Positions 1-8,469 of a stretch of 64,000 bases of DNA are shown here, piece after piece (position 1 is the stretch's first letter; every line of letters starts with the position of its first letter). Source of the stretch: Bordetella sp. 02P26C-1 (GTDB taxonomy: Bacteria > Pseudomonadota > Gammaproteobacteria > Burkholderiales > Burkholderiaceae_B); contig NZ_WSJB01000002.1 of the NCBI RefSeq assembly GCF_009763255.1, positions 124,001 through 188,000 of the forward strand, read 5' to 3'. The notes beneath the pieces are model-generated. The model saw nothing but the letters and a program-made list of their open reading frames with translations, was not told the DNA's origin and did not search any database. A program made the translations under genes and the position numbers.

Positions 1-536
1 AAGAACGACTGCAGGCCATGCGTGGCGAAGCCGCCGCCGAGATGGCGGCCGCGGGCGTGCAGGCCGACGAAGTGGAGTGGGTCGTGGGCGCTGAGATGCG
101 CTACTACGGTCAGGGCGACAACGTGTCGGTTTCCATGCCGCTGGCGCAGTTTGGCGGCGATGCCCGGCAAACCGTTCAACAAGCCTTCGAAGGCCGCTAT
201 CGCGAACTGTACGGGCATCTGGTGCCCGGTGCGCGCCCGCAAGTGTTGACGTGGCGGCTGACCGGTAAATCGCCGGCCGAGGCGCGTACGTTCAATTGGG
301 GCGATAGCGGCACGGTCGCCGAGGTGCCGCCAACGCAGCGCGAAATCTATCTGCCGCTGCGACGCGAGTTCGGCCTGGTGAATGTTTACAAGCGTTATGC
401 GCTGCCGGCGGGCTCGCGCTTGACCGGTCCGCTGATCCTGGAGGAACGGGAATCGACGCTGGTCGTGCCGATTGCCGCTGACGTAGAGATTCTGCCGGAC
501 CTGACCGTCTCGGTGACACTTAAGGAGTTCGAATAA
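1..536 (+). CDS. Hydantoinase/oxoprolinase subunit A, C-terminal part (cut by window edge)
   Basis: The reading frame is open from base 3, so this is the tail of a gene that starts before the window; the first ATG inside (18) is internal. The roughly 178 residues match the C-terminal end of HyuA/acetone-carboxylase-beta type proteins, with a region ending ...GPLILEERESTLVVP before a short beta-rich tail. These ATP-dependent amidohydrolase subunits work with a B subunit on hydantoins, 5-oxoproline or related cyclic amides, or in acetone carboxylase on ketones. The stop overlaps the next start (TAATG), so it is translationally coupled to the B subunit. The substrate cannot be told from this fragment. 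Confidence 0.85.
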   Translation, partial: ERLQAMRGEAAAEMAAAGVQADEVEWVVGAEMRYYGQGDNVSVSMPLAQFGGDARQTVQQAFEGRYRELYGHLVPGARPQVLTWRLTGKSPAEARTFNWGDSGTVAEVPPTQREIYLPLRREFGLVNVYKRYALPAGSRLTGPLILEERESTLVVPIAADVEILPDLTVSVTLKEFE

Positions 537-2110
537 TGCAGGCGTCCACTCAAGGTAAGCCGCAAGCGCAGGCACGCGCCACCCAATTTGATCCCATTGA
601 GCTGGAGATCCTCTGGAAGCGGTTGATCAGTATCGTTGACGAGGCCTCCACGGCATTCGTGCGCACGTGCTTTTCGACGTTGGTGCGCGATGCGAACGAC
701 TTCGCCGTGGTGCTGACCGACGCGACCGGCCGGTCGCTGGCGCAGTCCACGATGAGCATTCCCTCCTTCATCGGGAGCCTGCCGGCGACGGTCAAGCATT
801 TCCTGAAGAAGTATCCCGCCGAGACGCTGCGGCCCGGCGATGTGCTGGTGACCAATGACCCCTGGATGGGGACGGGCCATATTCACGACGTCAACACCGT
901 GATGCCGATTTTTCACCAAGGCAAGCTAGTGGCCTTCGCGGCGGTGGTGTCGCATCTGCCCGATATCGGCGGGCGTCTGCGTAGCAATGCGAACCGCGAC
1001 ATCTACGAAGAGGGCTTGCAGATTCCGATGCTCAAGCTCATGGATGCGGGTGTCGTCAATGAGACGCTGGTCACCATGATCCGCCAGAACATCCGGGTCC
1101 CTGAACAGGGTCTGGGCGATATCTGGGCGCAGGTCAGCGCCTGCCGGATGATGGAGGAACGCCTGATTCCCTTGGTGGAGTCGGTCGATATCGATGCACT
1201 GGGCGCGGCGATCCGCGAGCGTTCAGAACGGGCGATGCGCGAGGCCATCCGCGCCCTGCCGGACGGGGTGTATGAGTCAGAAGTGCATCATGACGGCTTC
1301 GAAGAGCCGATTCTGATTCGTTGCAAGCTGACTGTGCAGGGCGATACGATCGCGATCGACTATACCGGCTCGAGCCCCCAACAGCCACGCGCGGTGAACG
1401 TGGTGCCGATTTATGCCTTCGCCTATTCCGCCTACCCGATCAAGGCGCTGCTGTGCCCAGAGGTCCCCAATAACGAGGGCGGCTTCTTGCCCATCACCAC
1501 CGATGCGCCGCTGGGATCCATTTTGAATCCCACCTATCCAGCGGCCTCTGGCGGGCGCGGCGCGATCGGTCATATGTTGGCGCCCGCGATTTTCGCCGCA
1601 CTGGCGCCCATCCTACCCGAACGGGTCTGGGCCGCCGGATCGGCCAATTCGTCGGTCACCATGTTCGGCCAATACCGCAACCGGCCGTTCAATGTGGTCA
1701 ACTTCATCAACGGCGGACAGGGTGCGACGGCCAAGCGCGATGGGTTCTCTGCCATCTCGTTCCCCGCGAACCTTGGCAATACGCCGGTGGAAATGATGGA
1801 GGCGCTCGCGCCGATTCAGGTGCATCGCCGTGAGATCCGACGCGGCAGCGGCGGGCAAGGCGAGCATCGCGGCGGAGACGGCCTGACCTTCGAGTTCGAG
1901 GTCACTCAAGAGGCCTCTAACGTATCGGCCTCGTTCCTGATGACGCGGCTGAAGTTCCCGCCGCCGGGCTTGAACGGAGGCGCGGCCGGTCAACGCGGCA
2001 GACTGATGATCAACGGCGCCGAGGTCGATCCGACCGAGCAGCGTATTCTGCGTCCGGGCGACCGCGTGCTGATGGAGTCGGCGGGCGGCGGCGGCTACGG
2101 CGCGGTCTGA
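536..2110 (+). CDS. Hydantoinase B/oxoprolinase family protein
   Basis: This 524-residue protein has the length and layout of HyuB/acetone carboxylase alpha subunits. Recognisable segments are FDPIELEILWKRL near the N-terminus, TNDPWMGTGHIHDV (about residue 107), a central YTGSSPQQPRAVN, the glycine-rich PAASGGRGAIGH and a C-terminal RVLMESAGGGGYG. Together with the upstream A subunit it would form an ATP-dependent cyclic-amide or N-methylhydantoin hydrolase in the cytoplasm. It starts one base inside the stop of the A gene and ends at a strong hairpin, so it is the last gene of its operon. Hydantoinase versus oxoprolinase cannot be separated by eye. Confidence 0.9.
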   Translation: MQASTQGKPQAQARATQFDPIELEILWKRLISIVDEASTAFVRTCFSTLVRDANDFAVVLTDATGRSLAQSTMSIPSFIGSLPATVKHFLKKYPAETLRPGDVLVTNDPWMGTGHIHDVNTVMPIFHQGKLVAFAAVVSHLPDIGGRLRSNANRDIYEEGLQIPMLKLMDAGVVNETLVTMIRQNIRVPEQGLGDIWAQVSACRMMEERLIPLVESVDIDALGAAIRERSERAMREAIRALPDGVYESEVHHDGFEEPILIRCKLTVQGDTIAIDYTGSSPQQPRAVNVVPIYAFAYSAYPIKALLCPEVPNNEGGFLPITTDAPLGSILNPTYPAASGGRGAIGHMLAPAIFAALAPILPERVWAAGSANSSVTMFGQYRNRPFNVVNFINGGQGATAKRDGFSAISFPANLGNTPVEMMEALAPIQVHRREIRRGSGGQGEHRGGDGLTFEFEVTQEASNVSASFLMTRLKFPPPGLNGGAAGQRGRLMINGAEVDPTEQRILRPGDRVLMESAGGGGYGAV

Positions 2111-2131
2111 TCGGCCGGGGCCTTGATAGGC

Positions 2132-2163
2132 AAGGGGAGCGCGCAAGCGGCTCCCCTTTGTTT
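2132..2163 (+). terminator. Rho-independent terminator after the hyuAB-type operon
   Basis: AAGGGGAGC (2132-2140) and GCTCCCCTT (2150-2158) form a perfect 9-bp stem around a 9-base loop that can itself pair GC/GC. The stem is followed by TTTGTTT. It lies 22 bases after the stop of the hydantoinase B gene and ahead of a convergent gene. Confidence 0.8.
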
Positions 2164-2258
2164 ATGGGCCGATCAAACCTTCGCGAATGTGTGTCGCTAA
2201 TGCGAGCTGGCTGCGCCCGCGCCAGAATCCGCGCGGGCGATAAACGCCAGGCTGTCAG

Positions 2259-3149
2259 TCAAGCACCAAACCCGTATAAGCGCGCGGGGTTATCGACCAG
2301 TATCCGTTGGCGTTGTTCGGCAGAGAGCCAGCGGTTCAACAAATTGCACAGTTCGCCGTCGTCGGGCATTCGATCTTCATCGTAATAGTTGATGTGCGGC
2401 CAATCCGTTCCCCATACGACTTGTTCGTCATTGGCTTGAAGGATGGCGTGGGCGAAGGGGTCGACATCCGCATAAGGCGGGCCCTCGGTCGTATTGCGAT
2501 CCGCACCGGAGATTTTGGTCCACAAGCGTCCCTCGGCCAGTTGACTGCATAGGAACTGAAAACCCGGGTCCGTGACGCCGCGTGAGGTATTCATGCGACC
2601 CATGTGATCCACCACGAGCGGCAGCTTCAAGGCGCTGAGAGCGGGCATCATGGCGGGCAGGTCGGGGGCATGGATCCAGATCTGCGCATGCCATCCTCTT
2701 TCGGCAAGTCGTGGTGCCAGCGCCTGCAGCACCTCCAATCCCACGCCATTGCGATAGACGGCCCTGCCCTCGAGGCGATAAAGATTGGCGCGCACGCCGC
2801 GAACGCCCGCCTCGGTATAGCGGTCCAGATCCCGGTCGGTCATATCCGCACTGGGCACGATGACGCCGCGCAGTCTGTCCGGGTACTGTTGCAATGCGTC
2901 CAGAATGATCTCGTTCGCGGATCCGGAGGCACTGCCTGTGACCAGCACGCCGCGGTCCATTCCCAGCGTATCCAGATGCTCGATGAATGCGGCGGCCGGG
3001 TAGGGCTGCGGCGTGTAGCTGCGGTCTTCTGCCAAGGGGAAGCGGTCATAGGGGCCGAACACATGAGCGTGCGAATCGCAGCTACCCGGCGGGGGGACAA
3101 AGCTCAGTGGCTGATGTTCGGTACGTGCGGGCAAACATGGGGCTGTCAT
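2259..3149 (-). CDS. Amidohydrolase 2 family protein, LigI-like lactonase
   Basis: This 296-residue protein is the usual length for the 2-pyrone-4,6-dicarboxylate lactonase (LigI) branch of the amidohydrolase superfamily. Metal and substrate motifs are in order: C-D-S-H27-A-H29 after an extended N-terminus, VVDHMGRMN near residue 180, and WGTDWPHINYYDE with its Asp near 245. It probably hydrolyses a lactone or cyclic ester formed from an aromatic or dicarboxylic compound; the true substrate is unknown. It is downstream of and co-oriented with a decayed Bug receptor (12 bp gap) and a cyclase. A second member of the same family lies at 10819-11706. Confidence 0.85.
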   Translation of the reverse strand: MTAPCLPARTEHQPLSFVPPPGSCDSHAHVFGPYDRFPLAEDRSYTPQPYPAAAFIEHLDTLGMDRGVLVTGSASGSANEIILDALQQYPDRLRGVIVPSADMTDRDLDRYTEAGVRGVRANLYRLEGRAVYRNGVGLEVLQALAPRLAERGWHAQIWIHAPDLPAMMPALSALKLPLVVDHMGRMNTSRGVTDPGFQFLCSQLAEGRLWTKISGADRNTTEGPPYADVDPFAHAILQANDEQVVWGTDWPHINYYDEDRMPDDGELCNLLNRWLSAEQRQRILVDNPARLYGFGA

Positions 3150-3161
3150 TCTCGTTTTCCT

Positions 3162-3970
3162 TTATTCTGCTGCAAGTTTTCCCTGATCATGCAAGGTCTT
3201 GGCCGTCTCCCACTCGGCAGTCAGGATGTCTTGCCACTGCTGGGGAGTAATCGCCAAAGCGATACTGCCGGAGTTGTGCAAGCGGTTCAGCACGGGCTCT
3301 GCTTTAAGGGCTTCGTTTAAAGCCTTGTTCAGTTCATCGATGATGGGCGCGGGCGTACCGGCGGGGGCGACGAGGCCTGATTGGGTCATGGACGTGAAAT
3401 CGCCGACACCTGCCTCGGCCAGCGTCGGGACCTCGGGCAAGAACCGGTCGCGTTGATCCGAAAACACGGCCAGACCCTGGAATTTGCCGGCTTTGATGTT
3501 GGCCGATGAACTGGTGACCTGATCAATGATGGCGTCAATTTGCCCGCCGAGCAGCGCGGTGATGGCCGGCCCGGACCCCTTGAAGGGCACAGCGGTAAAC
3601 CGCGCGCCCGTGGCTTGTTCCAGGCGCAGCAGTGCGATGTGATTGGTCGTGCCGAGACCCGAATGGCCGATTGTGACGGCGCCGCTCTTGCTCTTTGCTT
3701 TGTCCAACAGCTGCTGCATGGTCTTGAACTCGCTGTTGGGCTGCACCGCCACCACTTGCGAGGACGAACCCAAGCCGCCCACCGGCGCGAACTGCTTTAG
3801 CGTGTAGTCCGTCTTGACCATGAACGGAGCGACGGTGATAGCGTTGGGCGTGGTAACAAGCAATGTATGGCCGTCGGGGTTGGCGCGCGCGACCATGCTT
3901 GCCCCGATGACGCCACCGGCACCCGGTTTTTAGATTACGTTGGGGGGCAGGTTCCGCGCTAGTTGCCGAC
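3162..3970 (-). pseudogene. Bug/TctC-type receptor gene, 5' end lost and nonsense codon
   Basis: From 3896 to 3162 the frame encodes the body of a Bug receptor (DGHTLLVTTPN, HIALLRLEQATG, GGQIDAIIDQV, and a typical C-terminus), but the N-terminal domain and signal peptide are missing. Reading upstream in the same frame, KPGAGGVIGAS is preceded by a TAA (3930-3932) exactly where the conserved Val-Glu-Asn of the VENKPGAGG motif should be. About a dozen residues beyond that still look Bug-like (QLARNLPPN), and then similarity ends. A receptor without export signal and lobe I cannot work, so this is a decayed gene between a LigI-like hydrolase and a cyclase. Confidence 0.75.
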
Positions 3971-4080
3971 GCCTTAATGGGGTTTCACGATTCGTGAACT
4001 CAAGACACGCTGCATCGCACTTGCATTGCCCGGGCATGCAAGGCCGGCTCTGTTTCGTGGGCGGCGCCGGGACAGATCGA

Positions 4081-5130
4081 TTAGATCGTTGCCACTGGCG
4101 TGACCGGCGAGCCGACCGCCCCAGGCAAACGCAGCGGCGGCGCGGTCAGGAAAAACCGATTGCGGCCTTCTTGAGCAAGCGCCGCGGCCAGCTCGGTCAG
4201 ATACCACAGTTCACCCAGCGGCACGCCAAGCTTAAACAAGCATAGTTCGTGGATCGGCATGAAGGCGCCCTGGATGCCCAACGGCCCCTGCGGGGGACGG
4301 CGCTCAACGGCATAATTGTCCGCCACCAGGGCGGCGATCTGGCTGTCACGTATCCAGTCGCGCAACTTTTCATCCCGGCCATCCAGCACGCTGCAAGCGC
4401 CGTGCAGTACGTGCGGATCCGGTGTGCGTTCCATGCTCAGCAGCACGTCCGCGAAACCGGTGTGCAGGCACAGCATGTCGCCGGGCTCTACGACGATGTT
4501 GTCGTCTTGCAAGACGCGCATGAGATCGTCATACCCGACCTCGTGACGTTCGTCGCCAAAGTGTTTACGGAGATCCACCAACACGCCCCGGCCTTGAATC
4601 GGCGTCGCGGCGAAATTATCGATGCCTAAGCGTGCCGCTCGCACCGGTTGATGCTCGCCGTCCTCGGCCAGGCGGGAAGCGCCTTGGATGTGTTCACCGC
4701 CGGCGTAGCCGTTGTAGTAGACCGGGACGGGCTCGCCGGTGCCATGCACGTCGAACATCGAGCCCACGTGGGCAAAGCTATCCCATTGCGTGGAATACTG
4801 CGTGTACAACACGACGTAGTCGTCGCATATCACGTCGGTCACACCGGGGTGCTCGCAGCAGTGCGCCATGTTGTAGGCGAATTTACCCTTGCGCGTGGTG
4901 GCGCGTAGCTGAGGCGGATAACGAAAGGGATTGAGCAAATTGCCGCCCGGGTAGTCTAGCGGCAGGCTCAGGCAGAAACGCTTTCCCGTCGAAATCTCGT
5001 GCGCGGCCCGCGCGACGCGCTCCGGCGTGAGCAGGTTCAGACGACCGAGTTGGTCGTCGGGACCGAAGTCGCCCCAGTTGGAGCCGGGAGGGCGATGTGT
5101 CCATCGGGGGGTGCCGCTTTGATCAGCCAT
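4081..5130 (-). CDS. Cyclase family protein (kynurenine-formamidase-like fold)
   Basis: This 349-residue protein belongs to the metal-dependent 'putative cyclase' family, which includes KynB-type formamidases and isatin hydrolases. The diagnostic stretch is QWDSFAHVGSMFD at about residues 113-125, which supplies His/Asp metal ligands in place of the usual HxGTHxD, followed by VHGTGEPVPVYYNGY. A second conserved block, GRGVLVDLRKHFG, occurs near residue 180. Members hydrolyse amides or lactones of small aromatic acids. It sits 27 bp downstream of an intact Bug receptor gene on the same strand, which suggests that the receptor and enzyme serve one imported substrate. The specific reaction is not predictable. 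Confidence 0.8.
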   Translation of the reverse strand: MADQSGTPRWTHRPPGSNWGDFGPDDQLGRLNLLTPERVARAAHEISTGKRFCLSLPLDYPGGNLLNPFRYPPQLRATTRKGKFAYNMAHCCEHPGVTDVICDDYVVLYTQYSTQWDSFAHVGSMFDVHGTGEPVPVYYNGYAGGEHIQGASRLAEDGEHQPVRAARLGIDNFAATPIQGRGVLVDLRKHFGDERHEVGYDDLMRVLQDDNIVVEPGDMLCLHTGFADVLLSMERTPDPHVLHGACSVLDGRDEKLRDWIRDSQIAALVADNYAVERRPPQGPLGIQGAFMPIHELCLFKLGVPLGELWYLTELAAALAQEGRNRFFLTAPPLRLPGAVGSPVTPVATI

Positions 5131-5157
5131 ATCAATTTCCGATTCGGTTAACGAGCG

Positions 5158-6132
5158 TTATTGGAGTTTGATGTCCGCGGTCTTGATGACCGCACCCCAT
5201 TTGGCGACTTCCTTATTAATGAAGTCGCCAAACTCCTTCGGGGAGTCGCCGATGGTCAGCATGCCCTGCGTATCGAGCTTCTCGCGCACTGATGGATCTT
5301 TCAGGGTTTCGACCAGTGCGGCGTGCAGCTTCTGGACGATGTCGGCGGGCAACTTTGGCGGGCCGACAATGCCCATCCAGCCCACCGCTTCGAAGCTCTC
5401 GTATCCCTGGCTGGCCAGCGGAGCGACTTGCGGCAGCGCCGGAATAGACGTGCTGGTCGTGACCGCGAGCGCGCGCAGATCGCCCCGGTTCACGAATGGC
5501 GTGACCGACGGCGAGGCTTCGAACAGCACATCGATTTGTCCGCCGACCAAGTCGGTGATGGCGGCCGGCCCCCCTTTATACGGTACATGCACCATCTGTA
5601 CGCCGGCTCGCTGTTTGAACATCTCTTGAGTAAGGTGGCTGGTAGAACCATTACCTGGAGAGCCGAAGTTCAGTGTGTTGGGCTTGGCTTTCGCGGCCGC
5701 TACCAGGTCTTGCACCGATTTGATATCGGATTTGGCCGACACAACCAGCGTCTGAGCCACGGCAGCGACGTTCATGATCGGCGTGAGGTCTTCGACGGGG
5801 TCGTAGTTGGTGTTCTTGAACAGATGCGGTGCGATCGCCAGCGGGCCGCTGGCGCTCATGCCCAGCGTATAGCCATCCGGTGCGGCGCGCGCGACCAGGC
5901 CAGTACCCAGCGTGCCGCCAGCACCGGGTTTGTTCTCGACGACAATCGGTTGTTTTAACACCTTGGACAGACCGTCACTGACCACACGTGCCAGCAGGTC
6001 AACGGACTGACCTGCCAGGTAAGGAACGATCATGGTGATAGGGCGGTCTGGATACGCCGCGGCGGCACTATTCAGCCCGGTCAGCATCAGGCAAGCCAAT
6101 GTTGAGGCGTTAAGGGCGCTTTTGAATTTCAT
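5158..6132 (-). CDS. Bug/TctC family tripartite tricarboxylate receptor, periplasmic
   Basis: This 324-residue protein has a signal peptide (MKFKSALNASTLACLMLTGL then AAAA) followed by YPDRPITMIVPY. Family landmarks are VVENKPGAGGTLG, APDGYTLGMSASG, HVPYKGGPAAITD and GGQIDVLFEAS. Bug proteins are extracytoplasmic solute receptors that bind carboxylates, amides or aromatic acids and pass them to a TctAB permease; no permease gene is present in this window. The start at 6132 is chosen over 6195 because GGGAG lies 7 bases upstream and the peptide then begins with a normal signal sequence. It is the first gene of the unit that continues with the cyclase. Confidence 0.92.
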   Translation of the reverse strand: MKFKSALNASTLACLMLTGLNSAAAAYPDRPITMIVPYLAGQSVDLLARVVSDGLSKVLKQPIVVENKPGAGGTLGTGLVARAAPDGYTLGMSASGPLAIAPHLFKNTNYDPVEDLTPIMNVAAVAQTLVVSAKSDIKSVQDLVAAAKAKPNTLNFGSPGNGSTSHLTQEMFKQRAGVQMVHVPYKGGPAAITDLVGGQIDVLFEASPSVTPFVNRGDLRALAVTTSTSIPALPQVAPLASQGYESFEAVGWMGIVGPPKLPADIVQKLHAALVETLKDPSVREKLDTQGMLTIGDSPKEFGDFINKEVAKWGAVIKTADIKLQ

Positions 6133-6512
6133 TATGTCTCCCATATGCGCCGGACCCCCGGCGGATCGTGTTTTCGTTTTTGGCTCGATGCGCAAATTAT
6201 GGGCAAGCGCGCGGTCTGGCGGTGACGTTTAAATTAGCTTCGGACGATATGAAATCTATGACGTGAGTACGGCTATCGCAGATCCACGCTGCGACAGCGT
6301 CGCGCATGACCCCGTTTGCACTTGTTTTGTTTGCTTAACAATTAGACGTTGTTAGAATCGCGCCACTTTTCATCGCCAAGCCTAGCTGTGACCGTGATGT
6401 AGCGATGAAGAAGAACCAAACACCACGGCAACAAGGCATGGCGTGTTTTACGAGTTCTGGGCCCCACGGCGCGCCTGCGTATCCGTCATAGCGCAACATA
6501 AGGATAGAGAAA
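6133..6512. promoter_or_regulatory. Intergenic divergent promoter region (Bug gene / Hint gene)
   Basis: This 380-bp non-coding stretch lies between divergently transcribed genes. On the plus strand TTGCTT (6331-6336), a 16-base spacer and TAGAAT (6353-6358) make a plausible sigma-70 promoter for the Hint gene. That would leave a 5' leader of about 150 bases, in which I see no recognised riboswitch. No regulator gene adjoins it. Confidence 0.35.
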
Positions 6513-7412
6513 ATGGCGGCATACTTGGTCTCGGGGTACTACTTTCTTTTCGCCGACACCGACGGCGTATTGAGAATTAACTCGGAGTATTTGTCCTACC
6601 CCATTGAAATTACACCAATGGAAGGCGGTAATGAGATCAACAGCGGTGACGGGGTATTCATTACAGGCGTACCGAACATTTCTTTCGGAACGGTCTCGAC
6701 CTTTACCGTCGACGGCATCGTTACCGGGCAGGGGTATGGGGAATTCCTGCTCTGGACCTCCAACGCGGAGTATGGATACGGCAGCGCAATACAGACGGTC
6801 CCCGGGCCGGTTCCGGTTTGCTTTGTGCAAGGCACGCTTATCGATACAACTCGAGGTCCCGTCGCGATTGAGCATCTGCAGATTGGTGACACGGTGATCG
6901 GCAGCAAAGGCCATCGCACCGTCAAATGGGTGGGTTGGCGGCATTACAAAGCCGCGCCACGCACCGTCGCACAACGCCAGGCATGCCACCCCGTCCGTAT
7001 ACTCGCCGGTGCGTTAGGCGACAAGCTGCCCACTCACGATTTGCGCGTGTCTCCATGGCATCACGTCTATATCGACGGGGTGCTGGTTCGCGCCAAGGAT
7101 CTGATCAACGGCAAGTCGGTCATTCAGGAAGCCGACGCTCGGGAATTCAGCTACTACCATGTCGAGTTGGATGAGTTCGATGTGATCCGCGCACATGGCG
7201 TGTACTCCGAGTCATGGGCGGATGGCGGTAATCGGAATTTCTTCCAGAACGTCGACGTGACCCTTCTGCGCCCCGAGGACATGACACGCCGGATGGCCAA
7301 GCGACCCGGGTTCAAGGCGCTGCGAAACGCCATAGAAATCGCCGCCATTCACGGCAAAATCGCGGCCCGGGCAGAGACGCTGCCCGCCTCGACCATCGCG
7401 ATTGCGGCTTAA
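6513..7412 (+). CDS. Free-standing Hint (hedgehog/intein) domain protein, copy 1
   Basis: This 299-residue protein has no signal peptide. An N-terminal region of about 105 residues (beta-rich, many Gly/Thr/Val) precedes a Hint_2-type domain beginning PVCFVQGTLIDT, with the nucleophile-type Cys as its first residue. It continues with AIEHLQIGDTVIG, TVKWVGWRHY, HDLRVSPWHHVYIDG (His-rich block B) and ends around SESWADGGNR. The C-terminal 60 residues are helical (PGFKALRNAIEIAAIHGKI). Hint domains catalyse N-S acyl shifts and peptide-bond cleavage or ligation; what this one processes is unknown. It has its own promoter region and is convergent with a LysR gene. A close paralogue lies at 17718-18623 in the opposite direction. 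Confidence 0.88.
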   Translation: MAAYLVSGYYFLFADTDGVLRINSEYLSYPIEITPMEGGNEINSGDGVFITGVPNISFGTVSTFTVDGIVTGQGYGEFLLWTSNAEYGYGSAIQTVPGPVPVCFVQGTLIDTTRGPVAIEHLQIGDTVIGSKGHRTVKWVGWRHYKAAPRTVAQRQACHPVRILAGALGDKLPTHDLRVSPWHHVYIDGVLVRAKDLINGKSVIQEADAREFSYYHVELDEFDVIRAHGVYSESWADGGNRNFFQNVDVTLLRPEDMTRRMAKRPGFKALRNAIEIAAIHGKIAARAETLPASTIAIAA

Positions 7413-7455
7413 CCCCGCGCACGGGCCGCGGCGCCGCTGAGCGTGCTTGCGACAG

Positions 7456-8358
7456 CTACGCTCGGCGGCTAGTCCCCGGCGCAAACGGCAACTCGCGAAT
7501 CAGGCGACAGGTCTCTCGCGCCAGACGGCTGAGCGGTCTGGATTTGGGCAACGCGAGAAATAAATCATTCGACACGACCGGATGCGTGAGCTCCGCCACT
7601 TGAATGTCGACGCCAGGCGCTTTCAGGATCAACGCGCTTTTTGGGATCACCGAGCAGGCCATGCCGCTTTCCACGACGCGCAACGCGGTTTGCACCGCGC
7701 CGACTTCGGCCACGATATTGAGTTTTCCCCCGGTGGCCGCCAGCGCCTGTTCGACGAGGCTGCGGATGGGCTGCGACGAGGAAGGCAGCACTAGTTCATA
7801 GTTCTGCAGCGACTTCAGGTGCATTGAACGCGGCAGCTTGACATGCTTGGGGGCCACCAGCATCAGTGTGTCGTGATGAAGTTTCTCGTATGACAGTAGT
7901 GGCGTCGGCTTGGGCGCGAAGAGCAGGGCGATATCCGTGTTGCCTTCGATCAGTTGATCGCGCAGCGCGGGGCTCAAACCCTCTACAACAGAGATCCGTG
8001 CGAACGGCAACGCCTTTCTGAAGGCGGTGATGAGCGGCACCGCGATCACGACAGCCAGCCGGTTCGGCATGCCGACGATGATGTTGCCCGTCGGTTCGTT
8101 GCGCAACTCCTTGAGCTCGAAGATGGCCTGGGCGGCGCTATTCAACATATTTCGGGCATGCGCGAGCAAGGTCGTGCCGGCCGGGGTCGCCACCACGCCG
8201 CGCGCCGTGCGTTCCAGCAGTTTTTGACCCAGTTCCTGCTCCAACAGATTCACCTGCCGACTGACACTGGGTTGCGACAGGTTCAACGCCACCGCGGCCT
8301 TGCTGAAACTGCCTTCCTCGACGACCCGGGAGAAATATTCCAGCTGCTTCAGATCCAT
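7456..8358 (-). CDS. LysR-type transcriptional regulator
   Basis: This 300-residue LTTR has a classic N-terminal winged helix: MDLKQLEYFSRVVEEGSFSK, then LNLSQPSVSRQVNLLEQELG. It is followed by a linker helix and a periplasmic-binding-like effector domain (VGMPNRLAVVIAVPLI...). It is divergent from the SDR/Bug operon starting at 8470, with 111 bp between them that contain an inverted repeat, so it most likely controls that operon and itself. The wording of the HTH resembles the Nac/Cbl-like and CatM-like groups, but the effector cannot be guessed. Confidence 0.93.
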   Translation of the reverse strand: MDLKQLEYFSRVVEEGSFSKAAVALNLSQPSVSRQVNLLEQELGQKLLERTARGVVATPAGTTLLAHARNMLNSAAQAIFELKELRNEPTGNIIVGMPNRLAVVIAVPLITAFRKALPFARISVVEGLSPALRDQLIEGNTDIALLFAPKPTPLLSYEKLHHDTLMLVAPKHVKLPRSMHLKSLQNYELVLPSSSQPIRSLVEQALAATGGKLNIVAEVGAVQTALRVVESGMACSVIPKSALILKAPGVDIQVAELTHPVVSNDLFLALPKSRPLSRLARETCRLIRELPFAPGTSRRA

Positions 8359-8469
8359 AGCAAAAACGCATAGTCGATATAGGAGGTATCGAGTTTATCT
8401 TTTACTGCGCGATTGGCACACTGTGCGCAACTGTCGACGCCAGTCGGGTAAAAAAGGATGGAAAAGTTG
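8359..8469. promoter_or_regulatory. Divergent LysR/operon control region with inverted repeat
   Basis: TCGATA (8374-8379), a 7-base spacer and TATCGA (8387-8392) form a perfect interrupted palindrome 15 bases upstream of the LysR start. A second GCGC-rich imperfect repeat (TGCGC ... GCGCA) lies closer to the SDR gene. The arrangement fits an LTTR recognition site plus activation site, but binding is inferred only. Confidence 0.45.

Noticed and set aside
7436-7466. GCTGAGCGT ... ACGCTCGGC hairpin between Hint copy 1 and the LysR gene as a terminator
   Set aside because: The stem contains a wobble pair, there is no T-run, and its right arm lies inside the LysR coding region, so it is not convincing enough to list.
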